Below, piece by piece: positions 1 through 8,670 of a stretch of DNA of 64,000 nt; the stretch's first letter is position 1, and the number at the start of each line of letters is the position of its first letter. The notes beneath the pieces were generated by a model. That model did no database searches and had not been told where the DNA came from. It saw only the letters and a program-made list of their open reading frames with translations. A program made the translations under genes and the position numbers. This DNA comes from Sphingoaurantiacus capsulatus (GTDB lineage: Bacteria; Pseudomonadota; Alphaproteobacteria; Sphingomonadales; Sphingomonadaceae), in NCBI RefSeq assembly GCF_042648405.1, contig NZ_JBHRXV010000004.1:310001-374000 (forward strand). Reading direction: 5' to 3'.

Positions 1-2
1 TC

Positions 3-560
3 GGCGCGGGCGCGGGCTTCCTCGCCGGTGACATCATCGGCGGCAAGGGCGACCGCACCGAGAAGATCGTCGGCGTCGGCATCGGCGCGATCGCCGGCGG
101 CGCCATCGGCTCCTACATGGACAAGCAGGAGAAGGAACTGCGCGAGAAGACCGCCGGCACCGGCGTCGAGGTCGTGCGCCAGGGCGACGAGCTTCAGCTC
201 AACATGCCCGCCGGCATCACCTTCGCCTTCGGCCAGTCGACGATCCAGCCGCAGTTCCAGGGCACGCTGAACCAGGTCGCCCAGACGCTGTCGCAGTATA
301 ATTCGACCTATATCGACGTGATCGGCCACACCGATTCGGTGGGCTCGGACGCCGCCAACCAGACGCTGTCCGAGCAGCGCGCCGCCTCGGTCGCCAACTA
401 TCTGTCGGGCCAGGGCGTCAACCGCGCCCGCATCGCGACGAGCGGCATGGGCGAATCGCAGCCGGTCGCCTCGAACGACACCGAGGTCGGCCGCGCGCAG
501 AACCGCCGCGTCAACATCCGCGTCGTCCCGGTGACGCAGCAGGACGTCAGCGCGCGCTGA
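3..560 (+). CDS. OmpA-family outer membrane protein with glycine zipper (5' truncated by window edge)
   Basis: The reading frame enters at base 3 with no start codon, so the N-terminus lies outside the window. The visible N-terminal part is a glycine zipper (GAGAGFLAGDIIGG, then GVGIGAIAGGAIGSYMD), a hydrophobic Gly-rich hairpin. The C-terminal 110 residues form an OmpA-like peptidoglycan-binding domain: VIGHTDSVGSDAANQTLSEQR is followed by NRARIATSGMGE and NRRVNIRV. Together they match YiaD-type lipoproteins, which anchor the outer membrane to peptidoglycan. A lipobox would be expected upstream but cannot be seen. A palindromic repeat follows 33 bases after the stop codon. Confidence 0.9.
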   Translation, partial: GAGAGFLAGDIIGGKGDRTEKIVGVGIGAIAGGAIGSYMDKQEKELREKTAGTGVEVVRQGDELQLNMPAGITFAFGQSTIQPQFQGTLNQVAQTLSQYNSTYIDVIGHTDSVGSDAANQTLSEQRAASVANYLSGQGVNRARIATSGMGESQPVASNDTEVGRAQNRRVNIRVVPVTQQDVSAR

Positions 561-593
561 TTTGACGGGAAGGGTGTTAAAGCCCTTCGGTTT

Positions 594-661
594 CGTCATC
601 CCGGCGAAGGCCGGTATCCATGCCCCGCTCGGTATGGATCCCGGCCTTCGCCGGAATGACG
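594..661. repeat. REP-like palindrome, copy 1
   Basis: A near-perfect inverted repeat: CGTCATCCCGGCGAAGGCCGG at the left is mirrored by CCGGCCTTCGCCGGAATGACG at the right, around a short loop that itself contains ATCCATGCC/GGTATGGAT. A second copy lies at 43994-44062. It separates the convergent OmpA-like and tadA genes and could act as a transcript end or a REP element. Confidence 0.85.
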
Positions 662-696
662 TGCTTTTTGGGGGTGTGCCGAGCCGAGGGCCGCGG

Positions 697-1152
697 CTAG
701 CGCCGCTCGCGGAAGAAATCGCGGAGCAGCGTCGCCGCCTCCGCCTCGCCGATGCCGCCATAGACTTCGGGGCGGTGATGGCAGGTCGGATGCGCATAGA
801 TGCGCGGGCCATGATCGACGCCGCCGCCCTTGGGGTCGGGCGCCGCATAATAGAGCCGGCGCACCCGCGCGAAGCCGATGGCGGCGGCGCACATCGGGCA
901 CGGCTCAAGCGTCACATAGAGATCGCAGTCGATCAGCCGTTCGCTGCCGAGCACCGCGCCGGCGGCGCGGATGGCCAGCACCTCGGCATGCGCGGTCGGG
1001 TCGTTGCGTTCGCGGGTGCGGTTGCCGGCGCGGCCGAGGATGCTGCCGGCGGCATCGACGATCACCGCGCCGATCGGCACCTCGCCGCGCGCGCCGGCCG
1101 CCCGCGCTTCGTCGAACGCCACCGCCATCGCATTTGAACCCGGAAAGGCCAT
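697..1152 (-). CDS. tadA: tRNA adenosine(34) deaminase TadA
   Basis: A 151-residue cytidine/deoxycytidylate deaminase-fold protein. The zinc and catalytic signature is complete: HAE at residues 55-57 and PCPMC at 84-88. The N-terminal block (A-R-GEVPIGAVIV) and the C-terminal HHRPEVYGGI..A..LL..FF are typical of TadA, which converts adenosine to inosine at the wobble position of tRNA-Arg(ACG). The start at 1152 has only a weak ribosome-binding site; an alternative ATG at 1128 (MAVAFDEA) would also keep the domain whole. It lies 83 bases downstream of the preceding minus-strand gene, with a terminator hairpin in between, so it is probably transcribed on its own. Confidence 0.92.
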   Translation of the reverse strand: MAFPGSNAMAVAFDEARAAGARGEVPIGAVIVDAAGSILGRAGNRTRERNDPTAHAEVLAIRAAGAVLGSERLIDCDLYVTLEPCPMCAAAIGFARVRRLYYAAPDPKGGGVDHGPRIYAHPTCHHRPEVYGGIGEAEAATLLRDFFRERR

Positions 1153-1186
1153 GCGCGCGAGGGTTAGCGTGGCCGGCCCAAAAGAA

Positions 1187-1214
1187 AAGGCCCGCGACGG
1201 GTGTCGCGGGCCTT
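1187..1214 (-). terminator. Rho-independent terminator of the 1236-1562 gene
   Basis: A perfect 12-bp stem (AAGGCCCGCGAC / GTCGCGGGCCTT) with a 4-base loop. Read on the minus strand it runs into a T-rich tract (CCTTTTCTTTTGG), as expected for an intrinsic terminator just after the stop codon at 1236. Confidence 0.85.
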
Positions 1215-1235
1215 CGCTCGTCCGCGCGTGAGCGC

Positions 1236-1562
1236 TTACTTCTGGGTCGTGCCGTCGTCGCCGGCCGGGCTGACCTCGACGGTCGGGAGCTTGATCTCCT
1301 CTTCCGTCGTCGACACGTCGACCTCGGGCAGCTCCACCGTCTCGGTCTTGGTGCCGACATCGATGTCGGCGGTCTCGACCTGAACCTCGGGCAGTTCGCC
1401 ACCCTCGACGGCCACGGCGACCTCGGGGGTCCGTAGTTCGCCTTCGGCGTCGACGTTGAACAGGCCGAGCGCATAGGCGAGCACCGCCAGAACCGCGACG
1501 ACCACGAGGATGATGACGACGGTGCGGCCACCGCCGCCACGCCGATCAAGTCCATCAGCCAT
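1236..1562 (-). CDS. Small single-pass membrane protein of unknown function
   Basis: The start at 1562 is chosen because a strong GGGAGGA site lies 7 bases upstream; the frame remains open further upstream without a comparable site. The 108-residue product has a short basic N-terminus, one membrane helix (VVIILVVVAVLAVLAYALGL, about residues 13-32) and an acidic Val/Glu-rich tail with repeated VEx2ELPEVxV-like stretches. The topology is probably N-in with the tail in the periplasm. No enzymatic motif is visible. Similar anchored acidic tails occur in sphingomonad proteins of unknown role; function is not assigned. Confidence 0.75.
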   Translation of the reverse strand: MADGLDRRGGGGRTVVIILVVVAVLAVLAYALGLFNVDAEGELRTPEVAVAVEGGELPEVQVETADIDVGTKTETVELPEVDVSTTEEEIKLPTVEVSPAGDDGTTQK

Positions 1563-1670
1563 GTATATTCCTCCCTGTCGGACGAACCGCACGGCTCGTC
1601 GTTGAACAGGGGCGTAACGTTCCTCGCGCCGCGATGGTTTCACCGCGGCGCGACGAACGGTGCGCTCGCC

Positions 1671-3494
1671 TTAGCTGGCGGCGGCCTGACGCGAGGCGCG
1701 CTTGCGCTCGTGCGGGTCGAGATGGACCTTGCGCAGGCGGATCGACTTCGGCGTCACCTCGACCAGCTCGTCCTCGTCGATGTAGGCGATCGCCTGCTCC
1801 AGCGTGAGGCGGCGCGGCGGGGTCAGCCGGATCGCGTCGTCCTTGCCACCCGAGGCGCGGAAGTTGGTCAGCTGCTTCGACTTCATCGGGTTGACCTCGA
1901 GGTCGTCGTCCTTGGCGTTTTCGCCGACGATCATGCCCTCGTAGAGAACCTCGCCCGGCGCCACCATCAGCACGCCGCGCTCCTCGAGCGGGCCGAGCGC
2001 ATAGGCGTTGGCCTCGCCGGCGCCGTTCGAGATCAGCACGCCGTTGCGGCGGCCCTCGATACGGCCCTTGAAGGCGCCGTATTTCTCGAACAGCCGGTTC
2101 ATGATGCCGGTGCCGCGGGTGTCCGACAGGAACTCGCCATGATAGCCGATCAGGCCGCGCGACGGCGCCGAGAAGCTGATGCGGATCTTGCCGCCGCCCG
2201 ACGGGCGCATGTCGGTCATCTCGGCCTTCCGGGTCGCCATCTTCTCGACGACGGTGCCCGAATATTCCTCATCGACGTCGATGACGACGGTCTCGTACGG
2301 CTCCTGCCGGTTGCCGGCGTCATCGTTGCGATAGAGGACGCGCGGCCGGCTGATGCCGAGCTCGAAGCCCTCGCGGCGCATCGTCTCGATCAGCACGCCG
2401 AGCTGAAGCTCGCCGCGGCCGGCAACCTCGAAGCTGTCCTTGTCGGCCGATTCGGTGACCTTGATCGCCACGTTCGATTCCGCCTCGCGGAACAGGCGGT
2501 CGCGGATCATGCGCGAGGTGACCTTGGTGCCTTCGCGGCCCGCCATCGGCGAATCGTTGACGGCAAAGCGCATCGACAGCGTCGGCGGATCGATCGGCTG
2601 CGCCTTCAGCGGCTCGGTGACGCCCGGCTCGGCGATGGTGTTGGCGACGGTGGCGTTGGTGAGGCCGGCGATCGAGATGATGTCGCCTGCCTGCGCCTCG
2701 TCGACCGGCACGCGCTCCAGCCCGCGGAACGCCAGCACCTTCGAGGCGCGGCCGGTCTCGACGATGTTGCCGTCGGCATCGAGCACCTGGATCGGCGCGT
2801 TGACCTTGATCGAGCCCGAGAAGATCAGGCCGGTGAGGATGCGCCCCAAGAAGTTGTCGCGGTCGAGCAGCGTCACCAGGAACTTGAACGGGCCATTGGG
2901 GTCGGCCTTCGGGGCCGGGACGTGGCCGACGATCGCCTTGAACATCGGCGTCAGGTCGCCCTCGCGCACGTCGGGGTTGTCGCCGGCATAGCCGTTGCGG
3001 CCCGAGGCGAAGATCACCGGGAAGTCGAGCTGCTCGTCGGTGGCGTCGAGGCTGACGAACAGGTCGAACACCTCGTCGAGCACTTCCTGCGCGCGGGCGT
3101 CCGACCGGTCGATCTTGTTGACAACGACGATCGGGCGGAGGCCCAACGCCAGCGCCTTGCCGGTGACGAACTTGGTCTGCGGCATCGCGCCTTCGGCAGC
3201 GTCGACCAGCAGGATGACGCCGTCGACCATCGACAGGATGCGCTCCACCTCGCCGCCGAAGTCGGCGTGGCCGGGCGTGTCGACGATGTTGATGCGCGTG
3301 CCTTCCCACTCGATCGAGGTGCACTTGGCGAGAATGGTGATCCCGCGCTCCTTTTCGAGGTCGTTCGAGTCCATCGCGCGCTCGGCCACCCGCTGGTTGT
3401 CGCGGAAGGTGCCCGACTGGCGGAAAAGCTGGTCGACGAGCGTGGTCTTGCCGTGGTCGACGTGCGCGATGATCGCGATGTTGCGCAGGTTCAT
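1671..3494 (-). CDS. typA: Ribosome-associated translational GTPase TypA/BipA
   Basis: A 607-residue protein starting MNLRNIAIIA. The GTPase motifs are intact: P-loop HVDHGKT at 11-17, switch-I region ERGITI, DTPGH and NKID. The EF-G-like domain II and the C-terminal BipA-specific domain (GLIGYHGEFLSDTRGTG and EGMIVGENAKDDDLEVN) identify TypA rather than LepA or EF-G. It acts on the ribosome under stress or low temperature. The start at 3494 is supported by the family N-terminus; the extra upstream open frame is not conserved-looking. The next gene upstream, at 3739, is divergent, leaving a 244-base intergenic region with no further gene. Confidence 0.97.
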   Translation of the reverse strand: MNLRNIAIIAHVDHGKTTLVDQLFRQSGTFRDNQRVAERAMDSNDLEKERGITILAKCTSIEWEGTRINIVDTPGHADFGGEVERILSMVDGVILLVDAAEGAMPQTKFVTGKALALGLRPIVVVNKIDRSDARAQEVLDEVFDLFVSLDATDEQLDFPVIFASGRNGYAGDNPDVREGDLTPMFKAIVGHVPAPKADPNGPFKFLVTLLDRDNFLGRILTGLIFSGSIKVNAPIQVLDADGNIVETGRASKVLAFRGLERVPVDEAQAGDIISIAGLTNATVANTIAEPGVTEPLKAQPIDPPTLSMRFAVNDSPMAGREGTKVTSRMIRDRLFREAESNVAIKVTESADKDSFEVAGRGELQLGVLIETMRREGFELGISRPRVLYRNDDAGNRQEPYETVVIDVDEEYSGTVVEKMATRKAEMTDMRPSGGGKIRISFSAPSRGLIGYHGEFLSDTRGTGIMNRLFEKYGAFKGRIEGRRNGVLISNGAGEANAYALGPLEERGVLMVAPGEVLYEGMIVGENAKDDDLEVNPMKSKQLTNFRASGGKDDAIRLTPPRRLTLEQAIAYIDEDELVEVTPKSIRLRKVHLDPHERKRASRQAAAS

Positions 3495-3738
3495 GTCTAG
3501 CCCTGAGTAAGAAAAGAGCCGGGCACCTTCGCGGCCCCGGCTGATCGGGGGCGCATATAGTCGATTTGATGCACTGCAACAAGGCGAGCCGTCGCCCATA
3601 ATGGTCGCATCGGTCGAGATACGCGACGCATGCCCTTCCGCCAGTGGATCGGCCGACCGAACCGCGCCTTAAGTAACTACTGGATGGGCCGGGCGATTTA
3701 GCATAAGCTGATCGACGTTCTGAGAGGGAGACTGAGGG

Positions 3739-4026
3739 ATGGTCCGTCTGTTCGCCGCCGCGTTGCTCGCCACCGTTGCGACCGCCGCCACCGCCGCCGA
3801 GCCGCAGAAGCCGGCGCCGGGCACGTCGTGGGCCAAGGTCACCTACACCGTCGGCAGCGATGGCGACGCGATGTCGTGCAAGGTGCTGGAGACCAATTTC
3901 GAGGATGTCGCCATGGGGCAGAATGTCTGCGCCACCATCCTGAAGAACTGGGAGTTCGAATCGAGCACCCGCGGCGAGACCGTGACGCAGTACGTCGTGG
4001 TGAAGCCATCGAAGAAGAAGACCTGA
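3739..4026 (+). CDS. Small secreted protein with a TonB C-terminal-like domain
   Basis: A 95-residue protein with a cleavable signal peptide (LFAAALLATVATAATAA). The mature part has the pattern VTYTVGSDGDAMSCKVLETN..CATILKNWEFES, which resembles the C-terminal domain of TonB-type energy transducers without the membrane anchor or proline-rich linker. The two cysteines could form a disulfide in the periplasm. A GAGGGAGA site lies upstream of the ATG. Assignment to a TonB-like fold is inference from pattern only; the role is unknown. Confidence 0.75.
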   Translation: MVRLFAAALLATVATAATAAEPQKPAPGTSWAKVTYTVGSDGDAMSCKVLETNFEDVAMGQNVCATILKNWEFESSTRGETVTQYVVVKPSKKKT

Positions 4027-4049
4027 GTTTAGAATTAGGTGCGATCTGT

Positions 4050-4180
4050 CCCTCTCCCGCTTGCGGGAGAGGTTAGGTGAGGGTGTGCGAGCGATAGCGA
4101 GCCCTTCGGCCGCCGGTCACCCTCACCCTCCCACCGCCTCGCGGCGGGCCCCTCCCTCTCCCGCAAGCGGGCGAGGGGGG
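4050..4180. repeat. Sphingomonad-type intergenic inverted repeat, copy 1
   Basis: The outer arms CCCTCTCCCGCTTGCGGGAGAGG and CCTCTCCCGCAAGCGGGCGAGG enclose GGTGAGGGTGTGCGAGCG and CACCCTCACCCTCCCA blocks. It sits between the convergent stop codons at 4026 and 4188. Related copies lie at 10375, 16094 and 17895, with a remnant at 13315. Confidence 0.9.
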
Positions 4181-4187
4181 AATTTCG

Positions 4188-4967
4188 CTAGCTTTCGAAA
4201 TTGCCGCCGCGGCCGGCGCCCGAGGCGAAGCGTGTCGCGCCTGACAGGGTTTCGCCGCTGCGGATGACCGCCAGCCCGCGCCGCGTCTCGTTGCGCAAGG
4301 CCGCGTCTTCCGTCAGCTCCCATTGCTCGATCGCCGACAGCCGGTCGTTCCTGAGGCAGAGCTGCGGGAAAGCGGCGATCGACGTTGCCAGCTCGATCGC
4401 CGCGTCGAGCGCGCCGCCTGGCGGGGCGACGCGGTTGGCGAGGCCGATGGCGAGCGCCTCCTCGGCGCCGACCGGACGGCCGGTGAGCAGCAGGTCCATC
4501 GCGCGGCTGTGGCCGATCAGCCGCGGCAGGCGCACCGTGCCCATGTCGATCAGCGGCACGCCGAAGCGGCGGCAAAAGATGCCGAAGGTCGCGTCGGCCG
4601 CCATGACGCGCAGGTCGCACCACACCGCCAGTTCCATGCCGCCCGCCACCGCATGACCTTCGATCGCGGCGATCACCGGTTTGCCGAGGCGTAGCCGCGT
4701 CGGGCCCATCGGCCCGAGCGAATCGAGGCCTTCCCCGGTGACGGCATTGCCGCCGCCCTCGCTCAGCGACTTGAGGTCGGCGCCGGCGCAGAAACTGCCG
4801 CCGCGCCCGGTGAGAATCGCGACGCTGGCCGTGTCATCGGCATCGAAGGCGCGGAAAGCGTCGTAGAGCGATTGCGCGGTGGCGCGGTCGACGGCGTTGC
4901 GGCGGTCGGGCCGGTCGATCGCGATGACCGTTACCGGCCCGTCGCGGTCGACCGCCACCGAACTCAC
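4188..4967 (-). CDS. Enoyl-CoA hydratase/isomerase family (crotonase) protein
   Basis: A 259-residue crotonase-fold enzyme. The core is recognisable: IDRPDRRNAVD near the N-terminus, the oxyanion/substrate segment GGSFCAGADLK, and HAVAGGMELAVWCDLRV. Family members hydrate or isomerise acyl-CoA thioesters; the substrate cannot be told from sequence. The start is the GTG at 4967, which overlaps the TGA of the upstream yciI-like gene as GTGA, indicating translational coupling. The open frame extends further upstream, but that part lies inside the yciI-like gene in another frame. The canonical catalytic Glu pair is not clearly complete, so activity other than hydration is possible. Confidence 0.88.
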   Translation of the reverse strand: MSSVAVDRDGPVTVIAIDRPDRRNAVDRATAQSLYDAFRAFDADDTASVAILTGRGGSFCAGADLKSLSEGGGNAVTGEGLDSLGPMGPTRLRLGKPVIAAIEGHAVAGGMELAVWCDLRVMAADATFGIFCRRFGVPLIDMGTVRLPRLIGHSRAMDLLLTGRPVGAEEALAIGLANRVAPPGGALDAAIELATSIAAFPQLCLRNDRLSAIEQWELTEDAALRNETRRGLAVIRSGETLSGATRFASGAGRGGNFES

Positions 4968-5245
4968 TTCGGATAGACTTTCCGCCAGGCCGTCACCGCG
5001 ACGCTCGCGAACAGCCCGGCGAGCGCATAGGGATCGGCGGCGGCGAAGGCGACCGCGTCCTTGCGTTCGGCGAAATCGATGATCAGCAGCGAGCCGATCG
5101 GCTTGCCCTCGAGATCGAGCAGCGGCCCGGCGACGAGCACGTCGTCGATGACGCTTTCGAGGTGGGCGAGATGGTCGGCCCGGGTGGCGATACGAAGCTC
5201 GACGCTGTCGGGCTTGTCGATGCAGTGGATGGCGAAGTGAGGCAT
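4964..5245 (-). CDS. YciI-like protein
   Basis: A small ferredoxin-like-fold protein (93 residues from MPHFAIHCIDK) with the family pattern: an N-terminal strand, R-x2-HL, GPLLD..G..IGSLLI, then DPYALAGLF. The start at 5245 fits the family N-terminus; an ATG 12 bases earlier (5257) is the alternative. Neither has a strong ribosome-binding site. The gene ends in a GTGA overlap with the crotonase gene, forming a two-gene operon. YciI-like proteins are proposed to be small enzymes or dehalogenase-like accessories; the function here is unknown. Confidence 0.88.
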   Translation of the reverse strand: MPHFAIHCIDKPDSVELRIATRADHLAHLESVIDDVLVAGPLLDLEGKPIGSLLIIDFAERKDAVAFAAADPYALAGLFASVAVTAWRKVYPK

Positions 5246-5297
5246 ATCGCACGCCACGCTAGGCGGTCGGCGCGGCTCGGTCTATAGGCTCCGGCCC

Positions 5298-5672
5298 GTG
5301 GGCGACGACGAACCGACACGTGCGGAAGGGCGGGCCGTGTATGCGGCGGGTTTTGCCGCGCTCATCCTGCTGTGGATGGCCGGCGAGATCATCGCCGCGC
5401 TTGCCGACATCGACGTTCCGGGCTCGATCATCGGCCTTGGCGCCTATCTGCTGCTGATGAAGCTGTCGCCGGCGTTCGCGAGCTGGACCTTGCCCGCGGC
5501 GCGGCTGTTCACCCGCTTTCTCGGCGCGCTGATCGTGCCCGCCGCGGTCGGCCTGGCCGCCTTCGCGCCGTTCCTGATCGAGGTGGCGCCACGCCTGATC
5601 CTCGTGCTGGTGATCAGCACGGTGTTCACCGGCGTCACCACGGCGCTGCTGTATGCGGGGTTCAAGCGATGA
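5298..5672 (+). CDS. lrgA: CidA/LrgA family holin-like membrane protein
   Basis: A 124-residue protein with four hydrophobic helices and the family core LWMAGEIIAALADIDVPGSIIGLGAYLLLM (residues about 22-51). It starts with GTG at 5298; a TATAGG box lies 12 bases ahead of the start, so the leader is very short. Members are holin-like inner-membrane proteins linked to murein hydrolase control or metabolite export. The stop overlaps the lrgB start as ATGA, so the two are translated as a pair. Confidence 0.9.
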   Translation: MGDDEPTRAEGRAVYAAGFAALILLWMAGEIIAALADIDVPGSIIGLGAYLLLMKLSPAFASWTLPAARLFTRFLGALIVPAAVGLAAFAPFLIEVAPRLILVLVISTVFTGVTTALLYAGFKR

Positions 5673-6352
5673 TCGCGAGCCTCGCCGCCTGCGCTGCGGT
5701 GTTTGCCGCCTTCCTGATCGCGCGGCGCATCGCGCATCACGGGCGGCATCATCCGCTGCTCAACCCGATCCTGCTCGCCGCCGCGATGATCGGGGCAAGC
5801 CTCTGGCTGTCCGGACTGCCGGTCGCGCGCTTCACCGAGCTGACGCAGCCGCTGCGCTGGCTGCTCGGGCCGGCGATCGTGGCGCTCGGCCATCTGATCT
5901 GGTCGCACCGGGCCGCACTCGGCGCCAACGCGCGGCCGCTCGCCATCGCGATCATCGGCGGCTCGCTGACCGGCATCACCAGCGCGGTGTCGCTGGCGCG
6001 CGTGCTCGACCTCGACCTGTCCTTGCAGCACGCGCTGGCGCCCAAGTCGGCGACCAGCCCCTTCGCCATCGCGCTGATGGAGCGGCTCGGCGGATCGCCC
6101 GAGCTGGCGGCGGGGCTAGTGATCGTCACCGGCATCATCGGCGCCATCCTGGTGCCGCCGATCCTGAAGGCGCTGCGACTGGACGACCCCGAGACCGAGG
6201 GGGTGGCGGTCGGCCAGTCGGCGCATATCGTCGGGACGGACGCGCTGTCGCGGCGCAGCGCCAAGGCCGCGGCGTTCAGCGGGCTGACGATGGCGCTCGC
6301 CGGGATCGCGACGGCGATCCTGCTGCCGCTGCTCTGGGGCTGGCTAATCTAG
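5669..6352 (+). CDS. lrgB: LrgB family membrane protein
   Basis: A 227-residue multi-pass membrane protein. The LrgB hallmarks are visible: WLLGPAIVALG, the conserved LAPKSATSPFAIALMERLGG loop, and AHIVGTDALSRRS. It is the partner of the LrgA-like protein, to which it is coupled by an ATGA overlap. The stop codon TAG lies inside a CTAG that is also the stop of the convergent DUF4169 gene, so the two genes abut with no terminator between them. Confidence 0.93.
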   Translation: MIASLAACAAVFAAFLIARRIAHHGRHHPLLNPILLAAAMIGASLWLSGLPVARFTELTQPLRWLLGPAIVALGHLIWSHRAALGANARPLAIAIIGGSLTGITSAVSLARVLDLDLSLQHALAPKSATSPFAIALMERLGGSPELAAGLVIVTGIIGAILVPPILKALRLDDPETEGVAVGQSAHIVGTDALSRRSAKAAAFSGLTMALAGIATAILLPLLWGWLI

Positions 6353-6528
6353 CCGTCATCACGCTTCGCGCCGTCGAGGGTGCGATCAAGACGTTCGGCA
6401 TCCATTTCCGACGCCTGCTTCTGGGCCTTCGTGCGCCCGAACTGGGCGCGGTTGGCCGCCGCGGTGGCCGTCGCCGTCTCGCGTTCCTTGCGTTTGCGAG
6501 CGGCGCGCAGGTTGACGATGTCGGCCAC
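6349..6528 (-). CDS. DUF4169 family protein
   Basis: A 59-residue basic, helix-forming protein beginning (M)ADIVNLRAARKRKERE and containing NRAQFGRTKAQKQASEMDAERLD. This is the characteristic DUF4169 pattern, common in alphaproteobacteria. The start is a GTG at 6528 with GGAG 8 bases upstream. It lies 11 bases after the stop of the TonB-dependent receptor gene on the same strand, so it may be the distal gene of that operon. Function is unknown. Confidence 0.88.
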   Translation of the reverse strand: MADIVNLRAARKRKERETATATAAANRAQFGRTKAQKQASEMDAERLDRTLDGAKRDDG

Positions 6529-6539
6529 GGGCGTCTCCG

Positions 6540-8444
6540 CTACAGATCGGCGGCGAGGTTGATCGTGAACCGCCGCGGCAGATTGTAGACGAACAGCCCG
6601 CCGCCGCCGACCCCGAAGCCGTAATTGTTGAACACGTTGCCAACCTGCGCGCGCAACGTCGCCGACTTGTCGCCAAGCTTGAAGCGGTAGCGACCGCCCA
6701 GCGCGAGCACCGCGCGCGGCGGGACGACGAAGGTGTTCGCCTGGTTGGCGACGCGGTCGCCGGTCGATTCGGCGAAGGCGTCGATCGAGAAGGGAGAGTT
6801 GGGGAAGCGGTAGTCGAGGCTGGCGATGGTGTAACGCTTGGTCGTCGCTACCGGCTCCGGCCCGATCAGCCCCAGGTCGACCTGCTCGCCGGTCACCTCG
6901 GCGTCGAGGAGGACGTTGCCCGCGACCATGGTGAGGCCGGGGAGGATCTGCCCGGCGATCGACAGTTCGAGACCGCGATGGCGGACGGTGCCCTGCCGGG
7001 TGAAGATGTTGGCCTGATCGAGATCGTAGAAGGGCTTCGACACGTCAAACACGCCCGCCACCATCCGCAGGTTCGGGCGGATCGCCCAGCGGATGCCGGC
7101 GTCGACCTGCTCGGTGCGGATCGCCGGCGGCGCATCGTTGCGGTTGACCGCGATATCGGGGGCGCGCGGGCTCTCCTCGAGGCCGCGGGTATAGCCGCCA
7201 TAGACGACGAGGCTGTCGGAAAGATAGCCGGCCGCGGTGGCGTTGTAGAGCCAGGGGCTGTCCTTCGAGGTCGGCAGTGCGCCGGTCGGCGTGTCGGTCG
7301 ACTTCGAATAGTCGGTCTTCTGGATGCCGGCCGAGAATTCGCCGATGTCGCGCCAGCGCAGCTCGTAGGAGATGCCGCCGGTCTTCTGCTCGATGCGGTC
7401 GTGGCTCTGCGCGCCGAAGTTGAACACGGGTTTCGCGACCGGATCGCGTACGCCGATCACCGTCGGCCCCAGATTGATGACATCGTCGCCGCCGTAGCGG
7501 CGGGTCTGCTCGCGGCCGCGCACCGCCAGATGGACGCTGTGGCGCCGGTCGCCTTCATCAAAGCTGCGCGACAGCCGCACCTCGCCCGAGGTCGAGGCGA
7601 ACTTGCCGTCGCGCTGTGCGACGACGGTCTCCTGCGCCGCACCATCCGGCTGGATGCCGGTGAACAGATTGGCGAAGCCCTTCTCGCGATCATTGACCGA
7701 GCGGAAGACGCCGCCGCGCAGGGTCCAGTCACCAAGCGGCGCCTGGCCGAGGATGCCGTAGTTGAAGTTGGTGCCGGTGCGGGTCGTCCAGTCCTGCGGG
7801 TAGAAGTTCTTGCGGCTGATCTTCGGCGGCAGATAGTCGCCGCCGGTGAACATCAGCGGCTCCGACTCCTCGCTCGAATAGCGGACGCGGCTCCAATAGG
7901 GGATGACCTCGATGCCCTCGGCCGGCTGCCAGCGCGGGGCGACCGACATCGAGAAGAAATGCGGATCGCCGCCGAAATGCGTCTGGTCGCGGTAGAAGCC
8001 TGAGCCGCCGGCGATGCTGAGCGTATCGCTGACCGGCAGCTGCGCATCGAACTCGGCGAACCAGCCGCCATAGGGACCGAGCCCGACGACCGGGCTGAAG
8101 CTCGCGTCGGATCCGGCCTTGCGCAGGCTGTGGTCGGCGATACCGGTGGGCGCGGGGAACGGGTAGTTCTGCGCCGACAGGCCGACGCGCACCGTGGTGC
8201 CGCCGATCAGCCGGCCGGTAGGGCTCGCCTGCTGATCGAAGTACAGCCCCTCCATGCGAACGTTGCCGGCATCGACCGGCGAGAAGCCGCGCACCGAGAA
8301 GGGGTTGTAAAGGCCAAAACTTTCGTTGCCGACGCTGGTGCCGAAGGCGTCTTCCGCCTTGGTCGTCGCATTGTCGTCCGCGCGCTGCGCCAGCGCGGCT
8401 TCGGCGCAGGTCAGCATCAGCGTGGCGATCGTCAGGCGGCGCAT
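6540..8444 (-). CDS. TonB-dependent outer membrane receptor
   Basis: A 634-residue protein with signal peptide (MRRLTIATLMLTCAEAALA), a plug region containing NPFSVRGFSPVDAGNVRMEGLYFD, and a beta-barrel ending in aromatic-rich strands (FTINLAADL). The length is at the short end for the family, the plug is compact, and no obvious TonB box was found near residue 20-40. The barrel pattern (VRHRGLELSIAGQILPGLTM, ASLDYRFP) resembles siderophore-type receptors. The ligand is unknown. No regulator sits beside it. The 8445-8682 region upstream holds the divergent brnTA promoter and, by eye, no cobalamin riboswitch. Confidence 0.92.
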   Translation of the reverse strand: MRRLTIATLMLTCAEAALAQRADDNATTKAEDAFGTSVGNESFGLYNPFSVRGFSPVDAGNVRMEGLYFDQQASPTGRLIGGTTVRVGLSAQNYPFPAPTGIADHSLRKAGSDASFSPVVGLGPYGGWFAEFDAQLPVSDTLSIAGGSGFYRDQTHFGGDPHFFSMSVAPRWQPAEGIEVIPYWSRVRYSSEESEPLMFTGGDYLPPKISRKNFYPQDWTTRTGTNFNYGILGQAPLGDWTLRGGVFRSVNDREKGFANLFTGIQPDGAAQETVVAQRDGKFASTSGEVRLSRSFDEGDRRHSVHLAVRGREQTRRYGGDDVINLGPTVIGVRDPVAKPVFNFGAQSHDRIEQKTGGISYELRWRDIGEFSAGIQKTDYSKSTDTPTGALPTSKDSPWLYNATAAGYLSDSLVVYGGYTRGLEESPRAPDIAVNRNDAPPAIRTEQVDAGIRWAIRPNLRMVAGVFDVSKPFYDLDQANIFTRQGTVRHRGLELSIAGQILPGLTMVAGNVLLDAEVTGEQVDLGLIGPEPVATTKRYTIASLDYRFPNSPFSIDAFAESTGDRVANQANTFVVPPRAVLALGGRYRFKLGDKSATLRAQVGNVFNNYGFGVGGGGLFVYNLPRRFTINLAADL

Positions 8445-8670
8445 CTCTCACTCCCCATTCTGGCGCCGCAACGGATATTCTGATCAACAGGGTCCCACCA
8501 CGACCGCGGTCGAGCGCGACAGGCGGTTGGTCGATCACTCGATCGACAAACGCCAGTCGTCGGTTGCGATCACATCGGCGAAACCTCGGCGCTGCTACAC
8601 CAGCCTTCGAACACACCAATTCCGATTATCGGTGCACCCATTTCTATTGCCGCGAAAGAATTTCGGTACT

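Noticed and set aside
1602..3500. A 632-codon plus-strand open frame opposite typA
   Set aside because: Antisense shadow: typA on the minus strand has complete GTPase motifs, and the plus frame has no recognisable pattern.
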